Below, piece after piece: positions 20,682-29,659 of a stretch of DNA of 64,000 nucleotides. A program made the position numbers and the translations under genes. The stretch lies in contig CAMFLR010000005.1 of assembly GCA_945957605.1 (NCBI GenBank), positions 496,001 through 560,000 of the forward strand, written 5' to 3'. The notes beneath the pieces are model-generated. The model ran no database searches and was not told the origin of the DNA. It saw only the letters and a list, made by a program, of their open reading frames with translations. How positions within the stretch are numbered: position 1 is the stretch's first letter; the number at the start of each line of letters is the position of its first letter. The stretch is from an uncultured Isosphaeraceae bacterium (lineage in GTDB: Bacteria; Planctomycetota; Planctomycetia; Isosphaerales; Isosphaeraceae).

Positions 20682-22100
20682 TTACTGGGCTGACAGTGGC
20701 AGACCCTTGTCGAGCAGCGTCTTGTGACCCTTTACGATCTCGGCGTGCTCGGGACGATTGGCAAGGTTGGTGAATTCGCGCGGGTCGGTTTCGTGGTCGT
20801 AGAGTTCCTTACCACGCTCGCCGCCGTTCCATTCGGTATAGCGATAGCGCTCGGTGCGAACCGATCGGCCGACTGCGGAATCGGCCTTATTCCCGCGTCT
20901 TACTTGCGTGTAGGCGGCGTTTTTCCAGGGAATCTCGGGACTTTCGATCAATTTCACCATGCTCTTGCCGGGCAAATTCGCCGGCGCATTCAGGCCTGCA
21001 AGCTCGGCAATGGTCGGATAGATGTCGATCGATTCGACGAGTCGCGGAGATGTCTTGCCAGCGTTTCGCGCTTTGGGAGGAGCGATGATCAGCGGCACGC
21101 GGCTCGCTTCTTCGAAGAGCGTCATCTTCTGCCAGAGGCCGTGTTCGCCGAGGTGGTAGCCGTGATCGCTTACGAAGACGACGATCGTTTTATCGGCGAG
21201 ACCAAGGCGATCGAGCGCGTCGAGCACCAGGCCGACCTGCGTGTCCATGAATGAGACTGTGGCGTAGTACGCTTGCTTAGCTTCCTTTTGCTTCTGCTGA
21301 TCGAGGCCGTAGTTCGGATTCTGAACCGGTAGCGCGGGGCGGGGAATATCGCTGCGATCGTCCGCGGGTTCGACGGGAAGCGCGACCTTGTCGGTGGGAT
21401 ACATCGCGAAATACGGCTTGGGGGCGACGTAGGGCGTGTGCGGACGATAGAAGCCGACGCCGAGGAAAAATGGCTTGTCCTTATGCTTTTCAAGCAGGCC
21501 AATTGCGGCGGCGGCTCCCTTGCCGTCGGTTTGCTCGGCGTCGGTGCCGTCGGCGGCCATCCAACTCAGCGTGGCGCCCATGGCGTTCTTGGGATTGATC
21601 GAGAAAATCTTGCTCTGCTCGGTCTTGTCGCGACCGATGGGATTGATGACCTCGTCCCACGATTGCGGATCATCGAGGCCGCTCGTGCCGATCTCGCCAG
21701 GGACGCCGTAGTGGTAGAGCTTGCCCACTCGCGCGACGTAATAGCCCTGCTTGCGAAAGAGACCCGGGAGCGTGACGACGTCGGGGATCTGGTCGCGGAA
21801 CTTTTTGATGTTGTCGAGTACGGTGGTCTGCTCGGGGCGAAGGCCGGTGAGGAGCGATGATCGGCTTGGATTGCAGAGGGGATACTGGCAATAGGCGCGA
21901 TCGAACCGGACGCCCCGGCTGGCGAGGCGGTCGATGTTCGGTGTCTTCACGGGGGCGCCGTAGCATCCCAGCGAGACGTTGAGGTCGTCGGCCATGATGA
22001 ACAGGACGTTGGGTTTGTCGGCGGCGTTGACGACCGCGCTGGGGGCAAGAAAAACGAGCCAGCAGAACATCGTGCGACGAAAGAGCGTAGAAACAGACAT
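20682..22100 (-). CDS. Sulfatase (iduronate-2-sulfatase-like), secreted
   Basis: 472 aa from the ATG at 22100, chosen because it begins a signal peptide (residues 1-26, FCWLVFLAPSAVVNA). Type I sulfatase signatures: PNVLFIMADDLNVSLGCYG with metal ligands D38 and D39, and the C-x-P-S-R motif with C76 (CNPSRSSLLTG), the cysteine converted to formylglycine. VVFVSDHGYHLGEHGLWQK supplies further metal ligands. The order and the DDLNV and CYG features match iduronate-2-sulfatase-like enzymes. It should remove sulfate esters from sulfated polysaccharides, a common planctomycete trait. No maturase gene is present in the window. Confidence 0.93.
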   Translation of the reverse strand: MSVSTLFRRTMFCWLVFLAPSAVVNAADKPNVLFIMADDLNVSLGCYGAPVKTPNIDRLASRGVRFDRAYCQYPLCNPSRSSLLTGLRPEQTTVLDNIKKFRDQIPDVVTLPGLFRKQGYYVARVGKLYHYGVPGEIGTSGLDDPQSWDEVINPIGRDKTEQSKIFSINPKNAMGATLSWMAADGTDAEQTDGKGAAAAIGLLEKHKDKPFFLGVGFYRPHTPYVAPKPYFAMYPTDKVALPVEPADDRSDIPRPALPVQNPNYGLDQQKQKEAKQAYYATVSFMDTQVGLVLDALDRLGLADKTIVVFVSDHGYHLGEHGLWQKMTLFEEASRVPLIIAPPKARNAGKTSPRLVESIDIYPTIAELAGLNAPANLPGKSMVKLIESPEIPWKNAAYTQVRRGNKADSAVGRSVRTERYRYTEWNGGERGKELYDHETDPREFTNLANRPEHAEIVKGHKTLLDKGLPLSAQ

Positions 22101-22335
22101 GCGTTGGCGCTCGCAGTGAAGAGTGGGAGTGCAAACCGATGCACTGTTGTAAACACCGCCAGGAGCTCGAGGTAGTACGTACTCAGGTATGTCAACAATT
22201 ACGGAGAGATGGCTGAGGATTCCGGTTGAATCGTCGGTGGCGGTCACCATGTGATTTGGCTACAATTGATGAGTGAATGAACCCCGCTGCTTTCCCGCCT
22301 TGCCAAAAACCTCGCCGCCTGCTCGGAACCATCCG

Positions 22336-24210
22336 GTGAAGATATCGACTGGATTGATCATTGTTGCGTTCGCTCTCCCGGCTTTGATCATGCCGGTGCA
22401 CGCGGCCGATGCGCCTAAGCCAAGTTTTGATCATGACGTAAAAGCAGTCATGGCCAAATATTGTGTCAGTTGTCACGGCAATCGCCGGCCGAAGGCGGGC
22501 ATCAATCTGTCGAAGGTTGATAGCGAGTTGGCGCTGGTGAAAGATCCGGATCTGGCCGAGCGCATTTCCGAGGCGATGACCGATCGGTCGATGCCACCAA
22601 AGAATAAACCGCAGCCAAGCGAGGCCGAACGGCAGGTGTTTGGTGACCAGATCGAGCACGCGCTCAACTCGCTCAATAACCTGCGCGACCCGGGTCCGAG
22701 CGTGATTCAACGGCTCACGCGCCGGCAGTACAACAACACGATTCGCGATTTGCTAGGCGTCGATACGAAGCCGGCCGATGCGTTTCCGTCGGACGGTGGC
22801 GGCGGTGGCGGATTCGATAACAATGCGTCGACGCTGTTTGTGCCGCCGATCTTGATGGAAAAGTACCTCGCTGCCGCGACGCAAGTGCTCGATCAAGCCG
22901 ATCCCAAGCGATGGAAAGTCGCGACTCCCGATGACAAGCTGAGCAAGGACGCCGCCGCGCGAAAGTGCGTTGAAACATTTGCGACGAAGGCGTTTCGCAG
23001 GCCAGCGAATTCTCAGGAAGTCGACCGGCTGATGGGCTTGTTCAGTCGGGCCGATCGTCGTGGCGAGCCGTTTAATCGGGCCGTGAAGCTTGCGCTTCGT
23101 GCGGTGTTGGTGTCTCCGCACTTCCTGTTTTTGGTCGAAAAGGATCAGCCGGGAAGTGCTCCTTATCGCGTGAGTGAATACGAACTGGCGAGCCGGCTGT
23201 CGTATTTCCTCTGGTCGTCGATGCCCGACGATGAGCTTTTCCGACTCGCTGAAAATAAGACGCTGAGCAAGCCGGATGTGCTTGAAGCACAGGTGCAGCG
23301 GATGCTCAAGGATCCGAAATCCCGAGCGTTCGCGACCGATTTCGGAGCGCAGTGGCTGCGAGTTGACACGCTGGCAAGCGCGGCCGAGCCAGATCGTGGA
23401 CGATATCCGTCGTACAACGCAACGCTGCGCGACGCGATGAGTGAAGAGGCGATTCAGTTCTTTCATGCTTTGATGAAGAACAATGCGCCAGTCACCGACC
23501 TGATCGACGCGAAGTACACGTATTTGAATGAAAACCTGGCGAAACATTACGGCATCGAGGGTGTGAAGGGCTCGGAATTTCGCAAGGTTGAGATGAAGGA
23601 CGCGAACCGTGGCGGAGTGCTGGGGATGGCGGCGATTCTCACGCTGACGTCGTACCCGCAGCGGACGAGCCCGGTGTTGCGCGGGAAGTGGGTTCTTGAA
23701 GAGTTGCTGGGGACGCCGCCGCCACCGCCGCCGAATAATGTGAAGGTGCTGCCCCCGGACGATCATCCCAAGGGGGATGAGACGTTCCGCAAGCGGCTCG
23801 AGGCGCATCGCAAGGATCCCAACTGTGCGTCGTGCCACTCGAAGCTCGATCCGCTTGGTTTCGGGCTCGAGAGCTTTGATGCGATTGGGCGCTGGCGGAC
23901 GGAGATCGGCGGGAAGCCGGTTGATGCGTCGGGCAAGCTGACGACGGGCGAGGATTTCACGGGTCCTGCTCAGTTGAAGAAGATTCTTATCGACTCCAAG
24001 AAGGACCTGTTTGTCAAAAATCTGGTGAGTCGTATGCTTTCTTATGGGGTGAGGCGCGGGGTTGAATATTACGACACCGCGACGATCCGCCAGATCGCTA
24101 CGGCGCTGGAACAAAAGGGCTACAAGTCGACCGTGCTGGTCGCCGAGATCGTCAAGAGTTATCCGTTCGGCTATCGCCGCAACGAGTCGAAAACCGAGGG
24201 CAAGCCATGA
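22336..24210 (+). CDS. DUF1592-family (DUF1587/1592/1588/1585/1595) cytochrome
   Basis: 624 aa from GTG 22336, which begins directly at a signal peptide (KISTGLIIVAFALPALIMPVHA); an in-frame GTG at 22273 gives 21 more residues. An N-terminal cytochrome-like motif CVSCHG is followed by the multi-domain set: RLTRRQYNNTIRDLLGVD (DUF1587), ALRAVLVSPHFLFLVEKD and YELASRLSYFLWSSMPDDEL (DUF1595/1592), RTSPVLRGKWVLEELLGTPPP with CASCHSKLDPLGFGLESFD (DUF1588), and LVSRMLSYGVRRGVEYYD (DUF1585). The partner DUF1552 gene overlaps its stop by four bases. Periplasmic; activity unknown, electron transfer linked to polymer oxidation is a guess. Confidence 0.93.
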   Translation: MKISTGLIIVAFALPALIMPVHAADAPKPSFDHDVKAVMAKYCVSCHGNRRPKAGINLSKVDSELALVKDPDLAERISEAMTDRSMPPKNKPQPSEAERQVFGDQIEHALNSLNNLRDPGPSVIQRLTRRQYNNTIRDLLGVDTKPADAFPSDGGGGGGFDNNASTLFVPPILMEKYLAAATQVLDQADPKRWKVATPDDKLSKDAAARKCVETFATKAFRRPANSQEVDRLMGLFSRADRRGEPFNRAVKLALRAVLVSPHFLFLVEKDQPGSAPYRVSEYELASRLSYFLWSSMPDDELFRLAENKTLSKPDVLEAQVQRMLKDPKSRAFATDFGAQWLRVDTLASAAEPDRGRYPSYNATLRDAMSEEAIQFFHALMKNNAPVTDLIDAKYTYLNENLAKHYGIEGVKGSEFRKVEMKDANRGGVLGMAAILTLTSYPQRTSPVLRGKWVLEELLGTPPPPPPNNVKVLPPDDHPKGDETFRKRLEAHRKDPNCASCHSKLDPLGFGLESFDAIGRWRTEIGGKPVDASGKLTTGEDFTGPAQLKKILIDSKKDLFVKNLVSRMLSYGVRRGVEYYDTATIRQIATALEQKGYKSTVLVAEIVKSYPFGYRRNESKTEGKP

Positions 24211-25628
24211 GCAGGTTCAGCCGCACGATCAACAGACGGACCGTTCTTCGTGGTGGACTGGGCGTGGCGATGGGCCTGCCCCTGCTCGACGCAATGCGCT
24301 CGACGACACTCGCAGCCGGTGCAGCAGCCAAGGCTCCCGTGCGTATGGCGTTCCTGTTCTTCCCGAACGGCGTGCCACCCAAGGCGTGGACTCCGGCCGC
24401 AACGGGCAAGGACTTCGAACTTTCGCCCGTCCTGCAGCCAATGAAGTCGGTCAAGGACGACGTGCTGGTTTTGACGCAACTGACGAATCGCGCGACGGAC
24501 ACCGGCGACGGGCACTACGTCAAAGATGCCGCATTCCTGACCGGCACGACCATTCACCGCACGAGCGGTTCCGATCTGAACTCGGGCGGGATCTCTGTCG
24601 ATCAGCTCGCGGCGCAACGCGTTGGGAATTTCACGCCGTTGCCGTCGCTCGAGCTCGCGGTCGAGCCGGTGACGACGGGCGTCGATACCGTTGTCGGTTA
24701 CACGCGGCTCTATGGCTCGCACATTGCGTGGTCGTCGCCCACGACGCCGTTGGCGAAGGAAATCAATCCTAAGCTCGCGTTCGACCGCCTGTTTCGTTCC
24801 AAGGCGGGCGAGAAGAAGGCGCAGCAGGACGACGACCGTAGCGTGCTCGACCTGGTGCGTGATGACGCCCAGACGCTTCGCAACGCGATCGGTCGTGACG
24901 ACCGTTTGAAGCTCGACGAGTATCTCGACTCGGTGCGGGCGATTGAGAAGCGGATCGCGTTTGAGGCGGCGGATCGTCGTAGCCAGCTTGCGAATGATCC
25001 CGAGGCCCGAAAGGAAATCGAAAAGCTGGGCGGTCGGGTCGACGCCTATCATCGCGATCCGGGCCGGCATCGCGAGCGCAAGGCCGATCACACGGAACAC
25101 GCGCGACTGATGCTCGACATCATGGTGCTCGCTTTTCAGACCGATTCGACGCGGATCTCTTCGTTCATGTTTGGCAACGCCGTGAGCGGCAAGAACTTCT
25201 CGTTCCTCGAAGGGGTGGGCGGCGGGCACCACGAGATTTCGCACCACGAGAACGACGCGAAGAAACTGGCGCAGTACGAAAAGATCTCGGCGTGGCACGT
25301 GGCGCAGTTCACCTACATGCTCGAGCGGATGAAGGCGATCAAGGAAGGCGAAAAGACGCTGCTCGACAACTCGATGGTGATGTTCGGTTCCGCGCTTCGC
25401 GACGGAAATTCCCACAATCCCCACAACTTGCCCATTCTGCTCGGCGGCCGTGGTGGCGGCACGCTCGCGCCTGGCCGGCACATCTGTTACACCAAAGACA
25501 CGCCGCTCTGTAACCTCTATGTGGGAATGCTCGACCGCGCTGGCGTTTCGGTTCCGCGCTTCGCCGATAGCACGGGCGCACTTCCTGGCTTGGATGATCC
25601 GAACTTCAAATCACCCGGCAACGTATGA
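24207..25628 (+). CDS. DUF1552 protein with Tat-like signal
   Basis: 473 aa. The start ATG overlaps the TGA of the upstream DUF1592 gene (ATGA). The N-terminus has a twin-arginine-like signal (NRRTVLRGGLGVAMGLPLLD). DUF1552 features: MAFLFFPNGVPPKAWTP, AAFLTGTTIHRTSGSDLNSG, SVDQLAAQRVG, a central AIEKRIAFEAADRR helix and GGGHHEISHHENDAKKL. DUF1552 is the standard downstream partner of the DUF1592 cytochrome, analogous to DUF1501 with DUF1549/1553. Biochemical function is unknown; export as a folded protein is inferred from the signal. Confidence 0.93.
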   Translation: MSRFSRTINRRTVLRGGLGVAMGLPLLDAMRSTTLAAGAAAKAPVRMAFLFFPNGVPPKAWTPAATGKDFELSPVLQPMKSVKDDVLVLTQLTNRATDTGDGHYVKDAAFLTGTTIHRTSGSDLNSGGISVDQLAAQRVGNFTPLPSLELAVEPVTTGVDTVVGYTRLYGSHIAWSSPTTPLAKEINPKLAFDRLFRSKAGEKKAQQDDDRSVLDLVRDDAQTLRNAIGRDDRLKLDEYLDSVRAIEKRIAFEAADRRSQLANDPEARKEIEKLGGRVDAYHRDPGRHRERKADHTEHARLMLDIMVLAFQTDSTRISSFMFGNAVSGKNFSFLEGVGGGHHEISHHENDAKKLAQYEKISAWHVAQFTYMLERMKAIKEGEKTLLDNSMVMFGSALRDGNSHNPHNLPILLGGRGGGTLAPGRHICYTKDTPLCNLYVGMLDRAGVSVPRFADSTGALPGLDDPNFKSPGNV

Positions 25629-26054
25629 TCAGTATGAATCCCGCGACGTGTGCGGAAATCACAACCTAAAATAGACGTGAGTTGATTCGTGATGATGTCA
25701 TGTCACCACGAATAGCCACCCACGTAATCGATATAACCGTCGCGATGATTGCTTGCACGCATTTGTTGCTTTGGTGCGGTTTGTGCTACATTTGTATGTA
25801 GTGTCGGGTGTGCAATTTGTCTATTCTTCCTAAATTGTTTCGTTTTTGATAATCGGGGTTATCAGAAACAGTGTTAGAGCTACAATTGAGGATGAAGAAA
25901 CCGTGTGGGGTCAACCGACAAGGTTGAACAGGGGTCACTCTTCGACGTAAACCGATATGACATCCGATTCGTTCGCTGGAACTGACTCACGGTTCCAGAG
26001 GATGCAGGGGATTCCCTGCGCCGACGGCGGTGAAACGGACGTCGGGAGGTTCAG
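25629..26054 (+). promoter_or_regulatory. Hairpin-rich leader upstream of the GH144-like gene
   Basis: The 426-base gap contains several stem-loops in series. An 11-bp stem (one G-U) with a 6-base loop spans 25842-25869. Further perfect stems are at 25911-25927 (TCAACC/GGTTGA), 25976-25998 (CTGGAAC/GTTCCAG), 26004-26019 (GCAGGG/CCCTGC) and 26021-26045 (CCGACG/CGTCGG). The last arm runs into the Shine-Dalgarno GGGAGG (26044-26049), five bases before the ATG at 26055, so its folding could restrict ribosome access. The first hairpin could instead end the upstream DUF1552 transcript. I cannot match the set to a known riboswitch class. Confidence 0.55.
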
Positions 26055-27710
26055 ATGAAGATGCGAGTTGCTCCACTAGCGATCTTCGGGATGCTTGCCA
26101 TGGACCCTACCTCCGCGTTTGCGGGTGGGGCTGCCCTCTCTGCCGAAGATCGCACACTGCTGGCGACGTACGCCCGCGATACCTGGCGTTCGGTCGAAGC
26201 GATCGCTTCCACGGGGCAGCTTCCGGCGGATGGGATCTGGCGTAACGGGCAAGAGTGGAAACCTTCGCGTTTCACCTCGCCCACGAATATTGCCGCGTAC
26301 CTTTGGAGCACGATTGCTGCTGAAGGTTTGGGGCTCATTAGCCACGACGAGGCGGGGAAGCGCCTGGCGAAATGTCTCACCGCAATCTCGCGACTCGAGC
26401 GGTCGCACGGATTCTTCTATAACTGGTACGATCCGGAAACTGGTGAGCGTTTGCGCAATTGGCCGGGAGGCGGCCCACTTCGCGGATTTCTTTCCACCGT
26501 CGACAACGGCTGGCTCGCCGCGAGCCTGATGATGGTCGCGCAGGTTCGTCCCGAACTCAAAGCTCAGTGCGATAAGATTTTGGGGCCGATGAACTTTCGG
26601 TTCTTCTACGATCCTCACGATCCCAAGAACCCGGTTGCTCACCCCGGCCTGCTCCGCGGCGGTTACTACACCGATGGCGGCGGCGAGTTTACCGAGTATC
26701 ACTACGGCACGCTCAACACCGAGCCGCGCATCGCAAGCTACATCGGCATCGCGCGGGGCGATTTGCCCGCCGATCATTACTACCGCATGGCGCGCTCTGC
26801 TCCGGACGTTTCGGCTCCGGTGCGGACGATTCACGGCGTCGCGGTGACTGAAAGCACCCGTGCCTATCGCGGCACCAAGGTCGTCCCGAGCTGGGACGGC
26901 ACGATGTTCGAGGCCCTGATGGTCCCCCTGTTCGTGCCCGAGGCCGCCTGGTCGCCGAATAGCTGGGGCAACAATCATCGCCTCTACGCCAAGGCACAGA
27001 TCGACTACGGAATGCTCGACGCCAAGCTTGGCTACTGGGGCATTTCGGCGTCGAGCGATGCGAAGGGTGGCTACCATGCCTTCGGGATCGCCCCTCTGGG
27101 CCTGAACTCGCACGCGGGAATCAATCCCGACGGTTCGCCGCCACACGTTGTCACGCCGCATGCGTCGTTTCTGGCCCTGCCGTTCGCCCCTCGCGAGGCG
27201 ATCGACAACCTCAAGGCGCTTTCGGCGACGTTCCCGGTTTACGGACCATACGGTTTTCACGACGCGGTCGATGTCAAAAGCGGCCGTGTGAGCGATGGCG
27301 TGCTGATTCTCGACCAGGGGATGATTCTTGCGTCGATCGCCAACGTGCTCGACCAGGATATTCTCCAGCAGGCGTTCAGCAATGGGTTGATCGAGTCCTC
27401 GATTCGTCCGCTGCTTGCCGCCGAGCAGTTCGACGCGACTCCCGTCGCGCCGGGCTCGAGCGGACGCGAGTGGAAGCAACCCAAGAAGCCGGTCATTTAT
27501 ACGGCTTCGGTGACGACGACCCCGGCTACCCCGAAACCGGTTGCCGCCGTGGCCCCTGCTCCAGCAGCGAAGCGCGACTCAGAAACGGTGGCGGAATTGA
27601 GTTTGTTCACCGGTCCCGAGCCTCGTACAACCGAAGCGGTGAAGCCACGGCGATCGCCGATTCGGCGGCGGACGGGAAAGTCAAACGAGCGTCGGCGGTC
27701 GGCCGTTTGA
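26055..27710 (+). CDS. Secreted glycoamylase-like (DUF3131/GH144-like) protein
   Basis: 551 aa; start supported by GGGAGG five bases upstream. Signal peptide about 1-23. The body resembles the DUF3131 plus glycoamylase-like (PF10091) proteins that include GH144 beta-1,2-glucanases: TSPTNIAAYLWSTIAAEGLG, HGFFYNWYDPETGERL, STVDNGWLAASLMM, PNSWGNNHRLYAKAQIDYG, YWGISASSDAKGGYHAFGIA and VYGPYGFHDAVDV with LILDQGMILASIANVL. An alpha-barrel glycoside hydrolase acting on an extracellular glucan is likely; linkage specificity is inferred. Residues about 480-551 are a Pro/Ala/Thr-rich linker ending in a strongly basic Arg-rich tail (RRSPIRRRTGKSNERRRSAV), which could bind polyanions. Confidence 0.75.
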   Translation: MKMRVAPLAIFGMLAMDPTSAFAGGAALSAEDRTLLATYARDTWRSVEAIASTGQLPADGIWRNGQEWKPSRFTSPTNIAAYLWSTIAAEGLGLISHDEAGKRLAKCLTAISRLERSHGFFYNWYDPETGERLRNWPGGGPLRGFLSTVDNGWLAASLMMVAQVRPELKAQCDKILGPMNFRFFYDPHDPKNPVAHPGLLRGGYYTDGGGEFTEYHYGTLNTEPRIASYIGIARGDLPADHYYRMARSAPDVSAPVRTIHGVAVTESTRAYRGTKVVPSWDGTMFEALMVPLFVPEAAWSPNSWGNNHRLYAKAQIDYGMLDAKLGYWGISASSDAKGGYHAFGIAPLGLNSHAGINPDGSPPHVVTPHASFLALPFAPREAIDNLKALSATFPVYGPYGFHDAVDVKSGRVSDGVLILDQGMILASIANVLDQDILQQAFSNGLIESSIRPLLAAEQFDATPVAPGSSGREWKQPKKPVIYTASVTTTPATPKPVAAVAPAPAAKRDSETVAELSLFTGPEPRTTEAVKPRRSPIRRRTGKSNERRRSAV

Positions 27711-27791
27711 GCCTGCTGCTGATTGCGAGGAAATCGTGAAATAACGGCGGTAGCCTCTTCCATCTGCGACCACGGTGTAGTAGTATTCAGG

Positions 27792-27864
27792 TGCGCCGTG
27801 GAGCAGCGGCTAGCTCGCCAGGCTCATAACCTGGAGGTCGTAGGTTCGATTCCTGCCGGCGCAA
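27792..27864 (+). tRNA. tRNA-Met (CAT), initiator-like, copy 1
   Basis: A full cloverleaf: acceptor TGCGCCG with CGGCGCA, D stem GAGC/GCTC, anticodon arm CCAGG-CTCATAA-CCTGG with anticodon CAT, variable AGGTC, T arm GTAGG-TTCGATT-CCTGC, discriminator A. CCA is not encoded. The weak T1:A72 pair, A11:T24 in the D stem and strong similarity to bacterial tRNA-fMet point to the initiator. The canonical three G:C pairs at the foot of the anticodon stem are two here (the third is A:T). Confidence 0.92.
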
Positions 27865-27922
27865 TCAGAAGCGTACAAGTCCGCAACGAAGACAGACGAA
27901 AGTCTTCTCAGGATAAGTAACA

Positions 27923-27956
27923 AAGGCCGCCGCGAACTCCGGTTCGCGGCGGCCTT
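27923..27956 (+). terminator. 15-bp GC-rich hairpin after tRNA copy 1
   Basis: Perfect 15-bp stem (27923-27937 with 27942-27956) and 4-base loop TCCG; the stem begins AAGGCC and ends GGCCTT. It is followed by GCTT rather than a long T-run, so it may act as a terminator or a 3' stability element. The homologous hairpin after copy 2 has compensatory changes. Confidence 0.7.
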
Positions 27957-28052
27957 GCTTCGTGAATGGCGTAACTCGAATGAGTTGCGGAGAAATCATG
28001 GAAAAGAGGCGGTAGCCTCTTCCATTCGGTGAGGCTTATTGTATTATTCAGG

Positions 28053-28125
28053 TGCGCAGTGGAGCAGCGGCTAGCTCGCCAGGCTCATAACCTGGAGGTC
28101 GTAGGTTCGATTCCTGCCTGCGTAA
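28053..28125 (+). tRNA. tRNA-Met (CAT), initiator-like, copy 2
   Basis: Identical to copy 1 from the D arm to the T arm. The acceptor stem is TGCGCAG with CTGCGTA: relative to copy 1, C6:G67 became A6:T67 (compensatory) and G2:C71 became G2:T71 (wobble). Anticodon CAT, discriminator A, CCA not encoded, T1:A72 retained. The preserved pairing argues that this copy is functional. Confidence 0.92.
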
Positions 28126-28184
28126 TGAGAATTGTACGAAATCCCTATCGAAGACGAGTAAGAGTCTTCTCAGGATAAGTCACA

Positions 28185-28218
28185 AAGGCGGCCGCGAACT
28201 CTGGTTCGCGGCCGCCTT
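28185..28218 (+). terminator. 15-bp GC-rich hairpin after tRNA copy 2
   Basis: Perfect 15-bp stem (28185-28199 with 28204-28218), loop TCTG. Compared with the copy 1 hairpin the stem differs at paired positions on both sides, so base pairing is maintained. It also lies 16 bases from the end of the convergent fumC gene and could terminate both directions. Confidence 0.7.
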
Positions 28219-28233
28219 GCTTCATAGATGAGC

Positions 28234-29631
28234 CTACGCTTCGTTGCCGATCATTTTCGAAGGATCGACCCAAGCATCAAACTGCTCGGCTGTGACAAGT
28301 CCCAGGTCGATTGCAGACTGCTTGAGCGTGATGCCACTGGCATGCGCGTGCTTGGCGATCTTCGCCGCGTTGTCGTAGCCGATGTGCGGATTGAGCGCGG
28401 TGACGAGCATTAGCGACTGGTTGAGAAGCTGCGTGATGCGCTCACGGTTGGGCGCGATGCCTCGCGCGCAGTGCTCATTGAAGCTTCGCGCACCGTCTGA
28501 GAGTAGCCGAATGCTCTGCAACACATTGGTGATGATGAGCGGCTTCATCACATTCAGCTCGAAATTGCCGAGCGCTCCGCCGAAGTTCACCGCGACGTCG
28601 TTACCCATCACCTGCGCCGCGAGCATCGTCATCGCCTCGCATTGCGTGGGATTTACCTTGCCGGGCATGATTGAACTGCCCGGCTCGTTGTCGGGAATAT
28701 GAATCTCGCCAAGCCCACAACGCGGACCTGATGCCAGCCATCGCACGTCGTTGGCAACCTTCATGAATGTCGCGGCGATTGTTTTGAGCGCACCGTGCGC
28801 AAACAGCAACGCGCTGTGGCTCGACAATGCTTCAAACTTGTTTGGCGCAGAGACGAACGGAAGCCCCGTGAGCCGAGCGATTTCGCTGGCGAATCGATCA
28901 GCAAACTCGCGGGGAGCATTCAATCCGGTACCGACCGCAGTGCCGCCTTGCGCTAATTCGCAAAGCCCCGGCAATGCAAAATCAAGTTGCTTGCGAGCGT
29001 TTGCCAGCATTTGAACCCAGCCGGAAATCTCCTGCCCCAGCGTGAGCGGAGTTGCATCCATCAGGTGCGTGCGGCCGATTTTGACGATCGCGCGAAACTC
29101 CTCGGCCTTCTCCGCAAGGGTTTGCTTCAACGCCTCAATTGCGGGAATCAAGTCGTGCGTAATCGCCTCGACCGCTGCGACATGCATCGCTGTGGGGAAA
29201 ACATCATTCGATGACTGGCATTTGTTCACGTCATCATTAGGATGGACCTTGCGTTCCATCCCGCGCACGCCGCCAAGAAGCTCGCTGGCGCGATTGGCGA
29301 GCACTTCATTGACGTTCATGTTCGTCTGCGTGCCGCTGCCGGTCTGCCAGACGACGAGGGGAAATTCGTCGTCGTGCTTGCCGGCGATCATCTCATCGGC
29401 CGCGTTGATAATCGCTTGGCCGATTGCGGGATCTTTGAAAAGTTGCAAGTCGAGATTGACCTGCGCCGCGGCACGTTTGACCTTCGCGAGCGCGTGGATC
29501 AGCGCGAGCGGCATGCGCTCGCCCGAGATTTTGAAGTTCTCGAACGAGCGCTGCGTTTGAGCGCCCCAGAGCCGGTCGGCCGGGACGTTCACCTTGCCCA
29601 TCGTGTCGGTTTCAACGCGAAAGGCTGCCAT
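28234..29631 (-). CDS. fumC: Fumarate hydratase class II
   Basis: 465 aa, normal length for the family. Catalyses reversible hydration of fumarate to L-malate in the TCA cycle without an Fe-S cluster. Signatures: [21 protein letters not shown] with TQRSFENF, the substrate-site [34 protein letters not shown], and the superfamily signature [13 protein letters not shown]. The start of the gene is 28 bases from the end of the upstream class I fumarase on the same strand, so both are likely on one transcript. Confidence 0.97.
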   Translation of the reverse strand: MAAFRVETDTMGKVNVPADRLWGAQTQRSFENFKISGERMPLALIHALAKVKRAAAQVNLDLQLFKDPAIGQAIINAADEMIAGKHDDEFPLVVWQTGSGTQTNMNVNEVLANRASELLGGVRGMERKVHPNDDVNKCQSSNDVFPTAMHVAAVEAITHDLIPAIEALKQTLAEKAEEFRAIVKIGRTHLMDATPLTLGQEISGWVQMLANARKQLDFALPGLCELAQGGTAVGTGLNAPREFADRFASEIARLTGLPFVSAPNKFEALSSHSALLFAHGALKTIAATFMKVANDVRWLASGPRCGLGEIHIPDNEPGSSIMPGKVNPTQCEAMTMLAAQVMGNDVAVNFGGALGNFELNVMKPLIITNVLQSIRLLSDGARSFNEHCARGIAPNRERITQLLNQSLMLVTALNPHIGYDNAAKIAKHAHASGITLKQSAIDLGLVTAEQFDAWVDPSKMIGNEA

Positions 29632-29659
29632 GATGTGATCACTCCTGCGAGTGTCGATC

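Larger units (their letters stand above)
27746..28218 (+). repeat. Tandem duplication of a tRNA transcription unit (about 262-base period)
   Basis: Two consecutive copies of the same unit: the leader motif GGCGGTAGCCTCTTCCAT (27746 and 28008), an initiator-like tRNA (27792 and 28053), a GAAGAC/GTCTTC hairpin with an 8-base loop (27888-27907 and 28150-28169), the shared CTCAGGATAAGT, and a 15-bp GC-rich hairpin (27923 and 28185). Offsets are 261-262 bases throughout. Outside the structured parts the copies have diverged considerably, while stems keep pairing, so the duplication is not recent and both copies appear to be under selection. Confidence 0.9.

Noticed and set aside
22753..24114. Long antisense frame opposite the DUF1592 gene
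   Set aside because: It mirrors the codon pattern of the plus-strand gene, is arginine-rich and has no recognisable domain; a GC-rich shadow frame.
27723..27920. Open frame across the first tRNA
   Set aside because: It reads through the tRNA and its flanks and has no family resemblance; the tRNA explains the sequence.
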